64,000 nt of DNA from Actinomycetospora lemnae (GCF_028737315.1 NZ_JAQZAO010000010.1:62001-126000); one strand, 5' to 3'; counted from the stretch's first letter, positions 1 through 7,720 are shown. Notes: a model not told the origin generated them from the letters alone. Program-made: numbers and translations.

Positions 1-408
1 GGCGAAGGACGCCTGCGCGCCGTCCTCGCCGACCGCCGACGAGCGCACCGCGACCACGGGCTCGCCCAGGGCCTTCCACGCCGCGTGGACGTGCTCGGCG
101 AGCGCCGGGGGCATCCCCGCCGCGCGGACGCGGTCGGCGAGCGCCGCGCAGAGGTCGGGCAGGCGGTCGGCCGGCGCCTCGAGCGCCTCCGCGTGCCCGG
201 CCGCGAGCGCGGCGCGCGCACCGGCGGCCTCCATCGCCGACCGGTAGCCGTCGGCCGGGAGGACGAACCCGTCGGGGACGGGGAAGCCCGCGGCGATCAG
301 CTCACCGAGGTGGGCGGCCTTGCCCCCGACCTCCTCGGCGTCGGTGGCGCGCAGGTCGCCCAGGGGCCGCACGACGCCCGTCGCCGGCCGCTCGGTGGTG
401 GTGCTCAA
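1..408 (-). CDS. PEP synthase-like enzyme, N-terminal part (cut by window edge)
   Basis: This is the first 136 codons of a pyruvate, phosphate dikinase / PEP synthase N-terminal (ATP-grasp) domain. The visible protein has the family opening, with VGGKAAHLGELIAAGFPVPDGFVL near residues 28-50 and VAVRSSAVGEDGAQASFA at about 118-136, which is the nucleotide-binding VRSSA(x)ED motif. Family members convert pyruvate and ATP to phosphoenolpyruvate or rephosphorylate a related substrate. The start is TTG at 408, chosen because GGGAGGA sits just upstream and no ATG or GTG fits the domain start. It lies 45 bp downstream of the SpoIIAA-like gene on the same strand and probably shares its DosR-type box at 971-984. 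The catalytic His and PEP-binding domains, if present, lie outside the window, so a stand-alone PEP-utilising protein cannot be excluded. Confidence 0.8.
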   Translation of the reverse strand, partial: MSTTTERPATGVVRPLGDLRATDAEEVGGKAAHLGELIAAGFPVPDGFVLPADGYRSAMEAAGARAALAAGHAEALEAPADRLPDLCAALADRVRAAGMPPALAEHVHAAWKALGEPVVAVRSSAVGEDGAQASFA

Positions 409-453
409 CGCTGTCCTCCCGGGTCGTGGGCGGCACCCCGCGGCGGCCGCCCG

Positions 454-882
454 TCAGGGCGCGGCCGCCGGCGCGGCGCCCTCGTCGTGGGTCGTGCCGG
501 CGGTGTGCGGCAGGGCCTCGAGCCAGGAGACGGCCTCGTCGAAGCCGTCCTCGCCGAAGACGCGCATCGGGAAGGACACGAGGAAGCTCGCGAGGTGGGC
601 GAACTCGTCGACCCACCTGATGTCGCTGACGAGCGCGTAGCCCTCGATGGAGCGCCACAGCCGCGGGTGGCGCATCCACGCCTCGGCCTTGCCCCACACC
701 GCGCCGGCCGTGAAGCCCTCGTACTCCGGTCCCATCCGCAGCAGGATCCGCAGGCGACGGCCCTCGCCCTCGGCCTCGGCCAGGAGCGGCTCCACCGTCG
801 CCGCGTAGTCGTCCGCCGAGATCCGGCCGACGGCGTCGAAGCCCGCGATCCGGTCCGGGAGCCCCGGGATCTTCCGCAACAT
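454..882 (-). CDS. SpoIIAA-like (STAS/SEC14-type) domain protein, 142 aa
   Basis: This small soluble protein matches the SpoIIAA-like/STAS-like fold: an acidic N-terminal strand-helix unit with ISADDYAATVEPLLAEAEGEGRRLRILLRM, a central GFTAGAVWGKAEAWMRHPRLWRSIEGYALVSD stretch split across the domain, and a C-terminal region ending in an Ala/Pro tail. Such proteins are small and uncharacterised, and they often accompany stress genes in actinobacteria. The ATG at 882 follows GGAGGCGGAC, a good ribosome binding site. Its paralogue is the two-domain protein encoded just upstream on the same strand (1020-1802); both share a VSDIRW/VTDVSW motif and an FP(M)RVFG motif. A palindromic DosR-type box lies 88 bp upstream. 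Function beyond a likely protein-interaction role is not visible. Confidence 0.82.
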   Translation of the reverse strand: MLRKIPGLPDRIAGFDAVGRISADDYAATVEPLLAEAEGEGRRLRILLRMGPEYEGFTAGAVWGKAEAWMRHPRLWRSIEGYALVSDIRWVDEFAHLASFLVSFPMRVFGEDGFDEAVSWLEALPHTAGTTHDEGAAPAAAP

Positions 883-970
883 GTCCGCCTCCTGTCGTCG
901 GGGCGGCCGCGGCCGGCAGGCGCGCCGCGACCTCGTGACGAGCCTCGGCCGCGCGGCAGGGCCCTCGGCA

Positions 971-984
971 GGGTCGAACGACCG
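971..984. promoter_or_regulatory. DosR-type box GGGTCGAACGACCG
   Basis: Palindromic 14-mer with half-sites GGGTC and GACCG around GAAC; only the last base departs from GGGNC-N4-GNCCC. It is 88 bp upstream of the SpoIIAA-like gene at 454-882 and behind the terminator hairpin of the preceding gene, so it sits where a promoter for the 882-to-1 transcript would be. Binding by the regulator at 12091-12732 is inferred. Confidence 0.6.
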
Positions 985-990
985 GCCGAG

Positions 991-1010
991 GGTCCCCGCG
1001 CCCGGGGACC
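991..1010 (-). terminator. Hairpin after the two-domain SpoIIAA-like gene
   Basis: GGTCCCC and GGGGACC form a perfect 7-bp stem with a 6-base loop, ten bases past the stop codon of the gene at 1020-1802. There is no T-run, as is usual for such GC-rich genomes. It would separate that transcript from the next promoter at about 970. Confidence 0.5.
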
Positions 1011-1019
1011 TCCGGTCCG

Positions 1020-1802
1020 TCAGCCGGCGGCGCCGGCCGGCACCTCGCCGTCCCGACGCGCGTCCTCCTCGGCGGCCCAGGCGATCGCCGCGTCCAGGTC
1101 CGCGGACGGGAAGTGGCGGACGACCGGGTGCAGCGCCCTGTCGGCGATCGTCGCGCCCACGGTGGGGACGGTGCCGTCGACGGCGAGCGCCAGCCGCCGG
1201 ATGCGGCGCTGGTGCCCCGCCACGAAGCCGAGGTGGCGCCACAGCGCGGCGACGTTCTCCCAGCCCGGCACGCCGGGTGCGTGCAGGACCAGGCCGCGCA
1301 GCTCCGGTGTGGTCCCCAGCTGCTCGTCGACGACGGCGGCGAGGGCGTCGATGTCGGCGGCCTGCAGCGGGCGGTCGGCCTCGACCACGACCACGCCGGT
1401 CCCGGGTCCGGTCCGCGTCCGGATGCGGGGCGCCTCGGGCAGGGAAAGCAGCCACGCCACGGCGTCCTCGCGCTCGGCGATGCCGAACACGCGCAGCGGG
1501 TACGGCACCGCGAAGGCGGCGAGACGGCACGCGGTGCGGATCCAGGAGACGTCGGTGACGACCGCGCACGCCGCGAAGCGCCCGATCGCGCGCACGCCGA
1601 GCCGGAGGTCCTCCCACAGCGCCGGCGGGGTGAGCCCGGTGTAGTCGTCCTCGACCTGGCAGAGGATGCGCATCCGGCGGTCCGTGCGCTCGGTCTCCTG
1701 CAGCATCGGGAGCACGACCCGGTCGTACTCGCCGCGGGTCAGCACCCCCGCTGCGCGGACGGCGACGATCTCGGGCGGCACGTCGGTCATCTTCTCGAGC
1801 AC
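1020..1802 (-). CDS. Tandem SpoIIAA-like domain protein, 260 aa
   Basis: This protein has two SpoIIAA-like units. The first (about residues 8-125) contains GEYDRVVLPMLQETERTDRRMRILC in pieces, VTDVSWIRTACRLAAFAVPYPLRVFG and a WLLSLPEA end. The second (about 140-250) has the DIDALAAVVDEQLG and LRGLVLHAPGVPGWENVAALWRHLGFV type pattern of an STAS/SEC14 fold, closing with FPSADLDAAIAWAAEEDARRDG. GTG at 1802 is preferred because CGAGGAGGAACC lies directly before it; the ATG at 1790 would place the same site 16 bases away. The first unit resembles the neighbouring single-domain protein at 454-882, suggesting local duplication. Two DosR-type boxes lie 100 and 130 bp upstream in a divergent promoter. 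Its biochemical role is unknown. Confidence 0.8.
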   Translation of the reverse strand: MLEKMTDVPPEIVAVRAAGVLTRGEYDRVVLPMLQETERTDRRMRILCQVEDDYTGLTPPALWEDLRLGVRAIGRFAACAVVTDVSWIRTACRLAAFAVPYPLRVFGIAEREDAVAWLLSLPEAPRIRTRTGPGTGVVVVEADRPLQAADIDALAAVVDEQLGTTPELRGLVLHAPGVPGWENVAALWRHLGFVAGHQRRIRRLALAVDGTVPTVGATIADRALHPVVRHFPSADLDAAIAWAAEEDARRDGEVPAGAAG

Positions 1803-1902
1803 GGTTCCTCCTCGACCGGTCAGCGGGCCCGGTGGCGGGTCGCCCGTCGGCCAGCCCACCGCGGAGAGCGGTCGGAGCCAGGGGCGGTCGGGCCCCGATC
1901 GG

Positions 1903-1946
1903 GCGCCGAAGGGCCCGGGAGGGAAGGGCGAGGGGCCGATGGTCCC
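1903..1946. promoter_or_regulatory. Two DosR-type boxes in a divergent promoter
   Basis: GCGCCGAAGGGCCC at 1903-1916 (one mismatch in the left half-site) and GGGCCGATGGTCCC at 1933-1946 (exact) are 30 bp apart centre to centre, about three helical turns. The pair is placed symmetrically: each outer edge is exactly 100 bp from the start codon of a divergent gene (1802 and 2047). Tandem boxes with such phasing are usual for strongly induced mycobacterial DosR targets; binding here is inference. Confidence 0.62.
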
Positions 1947-2046
1947 GGGCCGGCGCGACCAGTCGGGCGGACGGCCGGTCCCTCCGACCCTGCCCGGTCC
2001 CTCGGCACGCCCGCAGGCTGGCGCCACGAACCGGAAGGAGACCGCC

Positions 2047-2359
2047 ATGACCACGCACGACCAGCGCATCGAGGGCGGCGGCGGGGACACGCCGGCGCCG
2101 CCACCCGACGAACTGCGTGAGCGGGCCATCGCCCGGCTGCGCAAGCGCGCCGACTTCCGCACCCACGTGCTTCGTCTACGTGCTCGTGAACAGCATGCTC
2201 GTCGTCATCTGGGCGATCACGGGCGCGGCGCTGTTCTGGCCGATCTTCCCCATCCTGGGCTGGGGCGTCGGGCTCGCCGCTAACGCCTGGGACGTCTACC
2301 GACCCGATCCGGTCACCGAGGAGCGGATCCAGCAGGAGATGGGACGCCTGCGGCCCTGA
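2047..2359 (+). pseudogene. 2TM-domain membrane protein, single-base frameshift
   Basis: The reading frame starts with ATG at 2047 after GGAAGGAG and runs through PPPDELRERAIARLRKRADFRTHV. It then has to shift by one base near 2169-2170 to continue as VYVLVNSMLVVIWAITGAA and on to WGVGLAANAWDVYRPDP and the end at 2359. Together these two pieces make an intact bacterial 2TM domain (a charged N-terminal helix, two membrane segments and a short polar tail), about 103 residues, the normal size for the family. The first frame alone runs into an unrelated Arg/His-rich tail to 2283. One C in the CACGTGCTTCG tract appears to be extra. A sequencing error, a real null mutation or a programmed shift are all possible. 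The DosR-type box pair at 1903-1946 lies 100 bp upstream. Confidence 0.7.
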
Positions 2360-2365
2360 CGGGCC

Positions 2366-2557
2366 TCAGGCGGCGTCCTCGACCACGGGCTGCTGCGGCG
2401 TGCACGGGACGCCGGCGTGCTCCCAGCCGGCGCTGACACTCCCGTCGGGAGACTGCACGAGACGGCGACGCACCGGATCGCCCGGGCGCACCGGGAACCA
2501 GCAGCGCTCGCACAGGGGCGGGGTCGGCAGGCGTGACCCGCCCGACGCCGCGCTCAT
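2366..2557 (-). CDS. Mini zinc-ribbon-like protein, 63 aa
   Basis: This is a short protein with one visible CxxC knuckle (LCERCWFPVRPGDPV, residues about 15-29) and a later Cys in GVPCTPQQ near the C terminus. The VRRRLVQSPDGSVSAGWEHAGVP portion is typical of small actinobacterial proteins that bind zinc. The ATG at 2557 forms an ATGA overlap with the stop of the gene upstream (2554-2751), so the two are translationally coupled. It ends seven bases from the oppositely oriented 2TM gene. The coding strand has strong third-position GC with no competing frame. Function is unknown. Confidence 0.6.
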   Translation of the reverse strand: MSAASGGSRLPTPPLCERCWFPVRPGDPVRRRLVQSPDGSVSAGWEHAGVPCTPQQPVVEDAA

Positions 2558-2751
2558 GCCGGGACGGCCGCGTCCGGGCCGGGCCGGGCGCCCGGGACGA
2601 GGGCCCGTCGCGGGACGAGGAGGGCCGGCGCCTCGGCGTCCCGACCCAGGGCGGCCACGGAGCACCCGCAGGGCCAGAGGCGGTCGTCGACCCAGGCCCA
2701 GGTCGCCTGACCGCAGTGCGCGCAGCCGATGCCGTGCATCTCGAGGAACAT
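2554..2751 (-). CDS. Small zinc-ribbon-like protein, 65 aa
   Basis: The protein begins MFLEMHGIGCAHCGQATWAW and continues through DDRLWPCGCSVAAL, giving CxxC and CxC cysteine pairs spaced like a treble-clef or zinc-ribbon motif. The rest is Ala/Pro/Arg-rich. ATG at 2751 is taken as start with a weak GGGATCG upstream; ATG at 2739 is an alternative that keeps both cysteine pairs. It precedes and overlaps the second mini zinc-ribbon gene, and its leader contains a striking 13-bp hairpin at 2778-2811. I do not recognise a family function; DNA, RNA or protein binding through zinc is a guess. Confidence 0.55.
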   Translation of the reverse strand: MFLEMHGIGCAHCGQATWAWVDDRLWPCGCSVAALGRDAEAPALLVPRRALVPGARPGPDAAVPA

Positions 2752-2777
2752 TGACGATCCCGTCGTGAGGGTGGGAG

Positions 2778-2811
2778 CCGCCGGTGGTCGGGGGGGCGCG
2801 ACCACCGGCGG
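2778..2811 (-). repeat. 13-bp perfect stem-loop in leader of zinc-ribbon operon
   Basis: CCGCCGGTGGTCG at 2778-2790 pairs perfectly with CGACCACCGGCGG at 2799-2811 around an eight-base loop of GGGGGGCG. It starts 27 bp upstream of the ATG at 2751, so on the minus strand it would lie in the 5' leader. It could be an attenuator, an mRNA-stability element or a large operator. Confidence 0.6.
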
Positions 2812-3011
2812 CCGGTCCCCGGGGCCAGGAAGGACGTCGCGGACGCCCGGGGGTGACGACGACGTTAGGCACGCGACCCACGCCTGCGGCAGTCGCCGTC
2901 CGTCGCATCTTCACCGAGCTTTACGACGGCGCGATCGTCCGACGCGCGAACGATCGGGCGGACGGTCCGCGGCGGACGCGCAGTGTGCGCCCCGGCGCGC
3001 GCGCCGCGCCA

Positions 3012-3025
3012 GGGACCTTGGTCCC
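3012..3025. promoter_or_regulatory. DosR-type box GGGACCTTGGTCCC
   Basis: Exact GGGNC-N4-GNCCC palindrome, 90 bp upstream of the MarR-family start at 3116 and 260 bp from the divergent zinc-ribbon genes. The MarR gene is the likely target. Confidence 0.62.
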
Positions 3026-3115
3026 GAACCGGACGGACCTCGATGTGTGGGCCCCGAGCGGGGTCGACCGCTATCGTCGTCGGGCCCCGTCCGCGACCGT
3101 CGGGAGACGAGCCGG

Positions 3116-3721
3116 ATGCACGAACTGGCCCGCCGGGTCCGTGAACTGATCGTCGCGTCCGACAGCTACCGCCGGACGATGGCGGCCGCGGCCGGCGTCA
3201 GCACCACCGAGGCCGCGGTGCTCGGGCACCTCCTCCACGACGGGCCCCAGTCGCCGTCGGTGGTCGCGGCCCGCGCCGGGCTCTCCCCCGCCGCGGCGAC
3301 CTCCCTGCTCGACCGCCTCGAGCAGGCCGACCTCGTGGCACGACGCGATCACCCACGGGACCGGCGCCGGCTGCTGGTCGAGCTCACGCCGCGCGGGCGG
3401 GCCGCGATCACCACCATGTTCTCGATGTTCTCCGCGGACCTGCGCCACGCCCTCGAGCACGCGGATCCCCGCCTCCTCGCCGACCCCGAGCTGCGGGGGG
3501 TGGTCGCGGAGCTGATCAGTGCGATGGCCGCCGCCCTGCGCACCCGGGCCGGGGACGCCGTCGGCGTGGCCCAGGCGGTGTCGGCCGCGGTCTCCCCCGA
3601 CCCGACGACCCCGGACTCGACGACCCCCGACGCCGCGACCGACGCCGCGACCGACGCCGCGACCGCCGCCACCGGGCCCACCGGGCCGACCGACCCGCCC
3701 GCCGGCGCCGACGCCCCGTGA
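3116..3721 (+). CDS. MarR-family transcriptional regulator, 201 aa
   Basis: This is a winged-helix MarR protein. The DNA-binding part spans about residues 30-100: TTEAAVLGHLLHDGPQSPSVVAARAG, SPAAATSLLDRLEQADLVAR and the wing RRDHPRDRRRLLVELTPRG. Dimerisation helices flank it. MarR proteins bind palindromes as dimers and are usually released by small ligands or oxidants. ATG at 3116 follows GGGAG with acceptable spacing. The last 45 residues are low-complexity Thr/Ala/Pro/Asp repeats (TTPDSTTPDAATDAATDAAT), an extension absent from normal-length MarR proteins. A DosR-type box lies upstream, and two inverted repeats in the same region could serve autoregulation. Its ligand is unknown. Confidence 0.85.
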   Translation: MHELARRVRELIVASDSYRRTMAAAAGVSTTEAAVLGHLLHDGPQSPSVVAARAGLSPAAATSLLDRLEQADLVARRDHPRDRRRLLVELTPRGRAAITTMFSMFSADLRHALEHADPRLLADPELRGVVAELISAMAAALRTRAGDAVGVAQAVSAAVSPDPTTPDSTTPDAATDAATDAATAATGPTGPTDPPAGADAP

Positions 3722-3734
3722 GGGCCGCGCCGCC

Positions 3735-4439
3735 TCACGTCCCGCGTCGCTCCGGCAGCGGGACCGCGCGACGCAGGAGCTCCACCGCCTCGTCGTCCGG
3801 GACCTGGACGAAGTCCGCGTAGAACGTGCCCACCCCGAAGAACTCCTCCGGGGTCTGCAGGCACACGAGCTCGTCGACCTCGGCGCGCAGCTGGCCCGCG
3901 GTGCTCGCGAGGCACACGGGCGCCGCGAGCACGACCCTCGTCGCGCCCTGTGCCCGCACGACCCGGCACGCCGCCCGCGCCGTGGCCCCGGTCGCGACGC
4001 CGTCGTCGACGAGCAGCGCGGTGCGGCCCTCCAGCGGCACGCGATCCCGGCGCGGACGGAACCGGCGGGCGCGCCGGGCGATCTCGGTGCGCGCCCGCGC
4101 GACGATCTCCGCGAGCTCGGCCTCCCCGACGCCCGCGCGGTCCACGATCGCCTGGTTGAGCACGAGCACGCCTCCCTCGCCGACCGCCCCCATCGCGAGC
4201 TCCGGCTGCAGGGGCACGCCGAGCTTGCGCACGAGCACGACGTCGAGCGGCGCGTCGAGCTCCCGGGCCACCTCGGCGGCGACCGGGAACCCGCCCCGCG
4301 GCAGCGCGAGGACGACGGGGGCCTCGTCCCGCAGGTGCGCCAGCCGGCGCGCGAGGCGGCGCCCGGCGTCGGTCCGGTCCCGGAACGCCACGCTCGCCCC
4401 CGCACGCCGCCGGGTCCCGCCCGGCCGGCGGGCGGTCAC
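3735..4439 (-). CDS. Phosphoribosyltransferase-domain protein, 234 aa
   Basis: This is a type I phosphoribosyltransferase-like protein of the stand-alone actinobacterial kind. It has an N-terminal hood (DAGRRLARRLAHLRDEAPVVLALPRGGFPVAAEVARELD, written in parts), a conserved KLGVPLQPELAMGAVGEGG strand and the PRPP-binding loop LLVDDGVATGAT at about residues 140-151. The loop is intact, with both Asp residues and the TGAT motif, unlike its neighbour. Substrate is unknown; mycobacterial relatives belong to the DosR regulon. The GTG at 4439 overlaps the stop of the upstream gene as GTGA. A possible internal start would lose the Arg-rich leader (residues 1-16). It converges on the MarR gene with 13 bp between stops. 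Confidence 0.85.
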   Translation of the reverse strand: MTARRPGGTRRRAGASVAFRDRTDAGRRLARRLAHLRDEAPVVLALPRGGFPVAAEVARELDAPLDVVLVRKLGVPLQPELAMGAVGEGGVLVLNQAIVDRAGVGEAELAEIVARARTEIARRARRFRPRRDRVPLEGRTALLVDDGVATGATARAACRVVRAQGATRVVLAAPVCLASTAGQLRAEVDELVCLQTPEEFFGVGTFYADFVQVPDDEAVELLRRAVPLPERRGT

Positions 4440-5773
4440 GGCGCCACCGCCAGGGGCTGCGCCGACGGGGACAGGGCCCGGACGAACCACTCGCGGGCCA
4501 GCTCGACCGGGCGCGTCGGGATGTCGTGCGGGGAGTGCTCGCCCTCCGCACCGTGCGTGTGACCCGAGCCCATCACCACGCGGAGCCGGCTGTCCCCGCC
4601 CAGCTCGGCCCGCGCCGCGCGGTTCCGGTCGGCGAGGGCAGGGTCGCCGTCGCCGACCACCAGCAGGACGGGTGTCGTGACGTGCGGGAGCCACCGCGTG
4701 ACGAGGTCGGGCCGACCGTCGCAGGACACCACCGTCGCGATGTCGCTCCGGCGCGCCGCCACCACGAACGCCGCGGCCGCGGCCGCGCCCTCGGCGAGGA
4801 CGCCGACCGGGAGGTCCCGGCACACGTCGCGCCGGCGGGTGTCGGCGACGACGCCGGCGAGGCGGGTCGCGAGCACGTCGGTGTCGAACACGCACCGGCG
4901 CGCGATCTCCTCGCGCGGGGTGAGCAGGTCCACGACCAGGGTGGCGAGCCCGCCGGCCCGCAGGGACCGGGCCGTCTCGCGCTGTCGGGCGTCGAAGCGG
5001 CTGCTGCCACTGGCCGCGGCCAGCACGACCAGCCCCCGCGCGTCCACCGGCACCGTGAGGTGCCCGGGGACCCGGCACCGATCGACGGTCACCGCGATCG
5101 TCGCCGTCGGCTCGTCGTCGAGCGGACGCACGGGCCGGGTCGCACCGCCTCGTGAGAGCAGGGCCACGACCTCGTCGTCGCCGACGAGCGGGAAGTCGGC
5201 ATAGGCCTCGCCGACGACGTGGTACTGCCGGAGCCGGTCGATGACGACGAGCTCGTCGGCCGCCGCGCGCAGGGTGGGGAGGGCCTCGTCGGAGCACGCC
5301 GGCACGGCCACCACGACCCGCGCCGCGGCCCGCGCGCGGGCGATCCGACAGGCGACCTGCACCGTGGAGGGGGCGACGGCCCCGTCGTCGACGATCACCG
5401 CGACCCGTCCGGCGAGCGGCTCGCGGGCCCGCACCGCGCGGTAGCGCTGCAGCGCGCGCTCGAGCAGGACCCGTTCCCGGTGCTCGACCTCGGTGAGCTC
5501 GGCCTCGCTCGCGCCGACCGTGCGGACGACGCCCTCATCGACCACGCGGGCACCGTCCTCCCCGATCGCCCCCATCGCGATCCCCGGCTGGAACGGCACC
5601 CCGAGGGGACGGGTCACGAGGACGTCCAGGGGCGCGTCCAGGGCCCGCGCGACGACGGCGGCGACCGGGACGCCGCTGCGCGGCAGCGCGAGGACCACCA
5701 CGTCCTCGCCGGCCAGGTGGCGCAGGCGCCGAGCGAGACGGTGCCCGGCGTCCTCGCGGTCGTCGAACGTCAT
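4436..5773 (-). CDS. Phosphoribosyltransferase-dienelactone-hydrolase-like fusion, 445 aa
   Basis: The N-terminal half (about 1-215) resembles the neighbouring phosphoribosyltransferase, with [24 protein letters not shown] and the [16 protein letters not shown] strand. The C-terminal half (about 225-440) is an alpha/beta-hydrolase of dienelactone-hydrolase type with [19 protein letters not shown] and a final [11 protein letters not shown] carrying the catalytic-type His. Architecture and length agree with mycobacterial Rv0571c, a DosR-regulon protein. Both active sites look degraded: the PRPP loop is [10 protein letters not shown] instead of VDDGxATGxT, and the nucleophile elbow reads VLAEGA where GASTGA is expected. 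ATG at 5773 is the only start that keeps the full first domain. A DosR-type box lies 109 bp upstream. Confidence 0.83.
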   Translation of the reverse strand: MTFDDREDAGHRLARRLRHLAGEDVVVLALPRSGVPVAAVVARALDAPLDVLVTRPLGVPFQPGIAMGAIGEDGARVVDEGVVRTVGASEAELTEVEHRERVLLERALQRYRAVRAREPLAGRVAVIVDDGAVAPSTVQVACRIARARAAARVVVAVPACSDEALPTLRAAADELVVIDRLRQYHVVGEAYADFPLVGDDEVVALLSRGGATRPVRPLDDEPTATIAVTVDRCRVPGHLTVPVDARGLVVLAAASGSSRFDARQRETARSLRAGGLATLVVDLLTPREEIARRCVFDTDVLATRLAGVVADTRRRDVCRDLPVGVLAEGAAAAAAFVVAARRSDIATVVSCDGRPDLVTRWLPHVTTPVLLVVGDGDPALADRNRAARAELGGDSRLRVVMGSGHTHGAEGEHSPHDIPTRPVELAREWFVRALSPSAQPLAVAP

Positions 5774-5882
5774 GGGGGCTCCCGGGGTGTCGCGGGGGAT
5801 CGCGGGGTGTCGCGCACGCGGCGTCGCCCCGAGCGTCGGACCGGGGTCGGGCGGGCGGCAGGAACGACCGGCACCCGCTCCC

Positions 5883-5896
5883 GGGACGTCGGTCCC
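5883..5896. promoter_or_regulatory. DosR-type box GGGACGTCGGTCCC
   Basis: Exact GGGNC-N4-GNCCC copy in the divergent promoter, 109 bp from the fusion gene start (5773) and 91 bp from the slipin start (5988). The same 14-mer occurs again at 7672-7685. Confidence 0.65.
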
Positions 5897-5987
5897 GCCG
5901 ATCCGGCGCGTGGGGCCCTGTCCGTCGATCCGGCCCCGCGCGTCACTGGCCCGGCAGGCCCCGACGGGCCCGGGCGGAGGAGCGGTG

Positions 5988-6773
5988 ATGAGCTTTCTCG
6001 GTGTGGCGATCGTCCGCCACTACGAACGCGGCGTGGTGTTCCGCTTCGGGCGGCTGCGGTCGACCCGCGAGCCCGGCCTGCGGTTCATGATCCCGCTGGT
6101 GGACCGGATGAAGAAGGTGTCCCTGCGGACGGTGACGATGCCGATCCCGTCCCAGCAGGTCATCACCCGCGACAACGTGTCCATCGGTGTCGCGGCCGTC
6201 GCCTACTTCCGCCGGGTCGACCCGGTCGCGTGCATCATCGCGATCGAGAACGTCCAGGCCGCGATCGGCCAGATCGCGCAGACCACGGTGCGCAACGTCG
6301 TGGGGCGCTCGGCGCTCGACGACGTCCTGTCGAACACCGAGGACCTCAACGAGTCGATCAAGGAGATCCTGGATCGGGTCACCGAGCGCTGGGGCGTGCT
6401 CGTGGAGCTGGTGGAGCTCAAGGACATCGAGCTGCCCCAGTCGATGCAGCGGGCCATGGCGCGCGAGGCCGAGGCGGAGCGCGAGAAGCGCGGCAAGGTG
6501 ATCGCCGCCGAGGGCGAGGCCCTCAGCGCCGGGAAGCTCGCCGAGGCCGCCGACGTCATCGCCGAGCACCCGATCGCCCTGCAGCTGCGCAACCTCCAGG
6601 TGCTCTCGGAGATCGCCATCGAGCGCAACTCCACCATCGTCTTCCCGGCCCAGTTCCTGGACAGCGTCCGCGACCTGGGCGCCTTCGTGGCGCGGGAGAC
6701 CCCGTCGGCGCCGTCGGCTCAGCCGGCGACGTCGACCAACGGTGCCGCCGACGGGGTCGTGAGCGTCGGGTAG
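5988..6773 (+). CDS. Slipin / SPFH-band 7 family protein, 261 aa
   Basis: This is a stomatin-like protein. It has a short hydrophobic N-terminal anchor ([23 protein letters not shown]), then the SPFH core with [42 protein letters not shown] and [17 protein letters not shown] coiled-coil stretch follows ([22 protein letters not shown]), with a C-terminal tail rich in Ala and Ser. Slipins form membrane-associated oligomers linked to membrane microdomains. Length is typical for a bacterial slipin without NfeD fused. ATG at 5988 follows GGAGGAGCG; GTG at 5985 is a close alternative. The last 55 bases overlap the end of the convergent hydrolase gene. It is one of several membrane-stress genes under a DosR-type box here. 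Confidence 0.92.
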   Translation: MSFLGVAIVRHYERGVVFRFGRLRSTREPGLRFMIPLVDRMKKVSLRTVTMPIPSQQVITRDNVSIGVAAVAYFRRVDPVACIIAIENVQAAIGQIAQTTVRNVVGRSALDDVLSNTEDLNESIKEILDRVTERWGVLVELVELKDIELPQSMQRAMAREAEAEREKRGKVIAAEGEALSAGKLAEAADVIAEHPIALQLRNLQVLSEIAIERNSTIVFPAQFLDSVRDLGAFVARETPSAPSAQPATSTNGAADGVVSVG

Positions 6774-7597
6774 AGCCACCGCAGCGCCGGCGGCGGGCTG
6801 AACGGCCGCCAGGTGCCCTCGGGCTGGGCGAGGCGGTCCGCGACCGCCCAGAGCACGGCCGGGTGCATGCCGAGGCCGAAGTGGCTGCCGACCACCGCGA
6901 TCGACTCCGCCCGCTCCCCCGGCGGCTCCAGGCAGGCACGCCAGGACACGATGCCGTCCCACGGGGAGAGGATCGAGGTGCACGGCACCGGCAGGGGCGG
7001 CAGCTCGACCTCGGGCGGCGGCATGTCCTCCGCCGCGACGTGGCGGCCCGACACCGCCCGGTAGAAGCCCATCGCCCGGGTCTGGGCGGGGTGGGTCAGA
7101 CGGACCGGGCTCCCCAGGGTGATCACGTGCCGGGTGAAGGCGGGCGCGCGGCGCGCCGTGTCGCGGGCATAGATCCCGCCGAGGCTCCAGCCGACGATGC
7201 TCACGCGACGGCCGTAGCGCTCGTGGAGCTCGGCGAGCCGGGCGGGCACGCCCTCCACGACCGCGGCGGTCGGGCCGAGGTTGCGGCCGAGGTGCCAGCC
7301 GTGGGCGCGGTAGCCGCGGTGCCGCAGGACGCGGCGCAGCGTCCGGGTCGACGCGTCTCCCGCGCCGAGCCCGGGCAGGACGAGGACGGGATGACCGTCA
7401 CCGATCGGCGCGGCCCGCAGCACCGAGCGTCCGAGCGCGGTGATGCCGGACGCCCCGAGCGCCCGGCCCAGATCGGTCACGAACAGCGGCCACGACGGGG
7501 GCTCCTCCCCCGTCCCGGGCGCCCGGAGGGCCTCCTGGCCCGGGCGCCACGCCGGCGGGCCGTCGTCCCCGTGTCGTTCCTCGCGCCGGGCCGTCAT
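6719..7597 (-). CDS. Alpha/beta-hydrolase, lipase-like, 292 aa
   Basis: This is a serine hydrolase with [23 protein letters not shown] after the lead strand, an Arg-rich cap, and the nucleophile elbow [13 protein letters not shown] (GxSxG, about residues 133-138). The acid is likely Asp in SPWDGIVSW, and the catalytic His is in [12 protein letters not shown] near residue 250. The LPGLG oxyanion motif and the absence of a signal peptide fit cytoplasmic lipase or carboxylesterase-like proteins. ATG at 7597 is preceded by GGAGGTGG at good spacing. It is divergent from the WS/DGAT gene at 7721, with one DosR-type box between them, consistent with neutral lipid turnover. Substrate is not known. 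Confidence 0.82.
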   Translation of the reverse strand: MTARREERHGDDGPPAWRPGQEALRAPGTGEEPPSWPLFVTDLGRALGASGITALGRSVLRAAPIGDGHPVLVLPGLGAGDASTRTLRRVLRHRGYRAHGWHLGRNLGPTAAVVEGVPARLAELHERYGRRVSIVGWSLGGIYARDTARRAPAFTRHVITLGSPVRLTHPAQTRAMGFYRAVSGRHVAAEDMPPPEVELPPLPVPCTSILSPWDGIVSWRACLEPPGERAESIAVVGSHFGLGMHPAVLWAVADRLAQPEGTWRPFSPPPALRWLYPTLTTPSAAPLVDVAG

Positions 7598-7671
7598 GTG
7601 GACCACCTCCGCTCCGTGGCCCCCCGAACGCGGGATCGTAGGCACGCCGGGCCCCCCGGTCCAGCAGGACC

Positions 7672-7685
7672 GGGACGTCGGTCCC
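7672..7685. promoter_or_regulatory. DosR-type box GGGACGTCGGTCCC
   Basis: Exact copy, 35 bp upstream of the WS/DGAT start at 7721 and 74 bp from the divergent hydrolase. A position centred near -40 relative to a start codon is close to the RNA polymerase -35 region, as in activated mycobacterial promoters. Confidence 0.66.
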
Positions 7686-7720
7686 TGCCCCGCGTCCGTG
7701 CCCTCCCGGAGGGTGTCGGC

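Larger units (their letters stand above)
2752..3115. other. Intergenic region between zinc-ribbon pair and marR
   Basis: This 364-bp divergent region has no ORF with credible codon use. It holds the 13-bp hairpin at 2778-2811 and a DosR-type box at 3012-3025. Two further inverted repeats may be operators for the MarR protein: CGATCGT at 2932-2938 with ACGATCG at 2950-2956, and GTCCGC-G-GCGGAC at 2965-2977. No sigma70-like -10/-35 pair was convincing. Confidence 0.5.

Noticed and set aside
85-1644. 519-codon plus-strand open frame
   Set aside because: It is antisense to the PEP-synthase-like and SpoIIAA-like genes and is rich in Arg, Gly and His runs with no domain; typical of GC-rich shadow frames.
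5957-5971. GCCCC-GACG-GGCCC near the slipin start as another DosR box
   Set aside because: The left half-site has two mismatches; kept out of the count.
5219-7720. Long upstream extension of the first WS/DGAT frame
   Set aside because: The extension reads through the PRTase fusion and slipin genes in the wrong frame; the WS/DGAT domain begins at 7721 with a good ribosome site.
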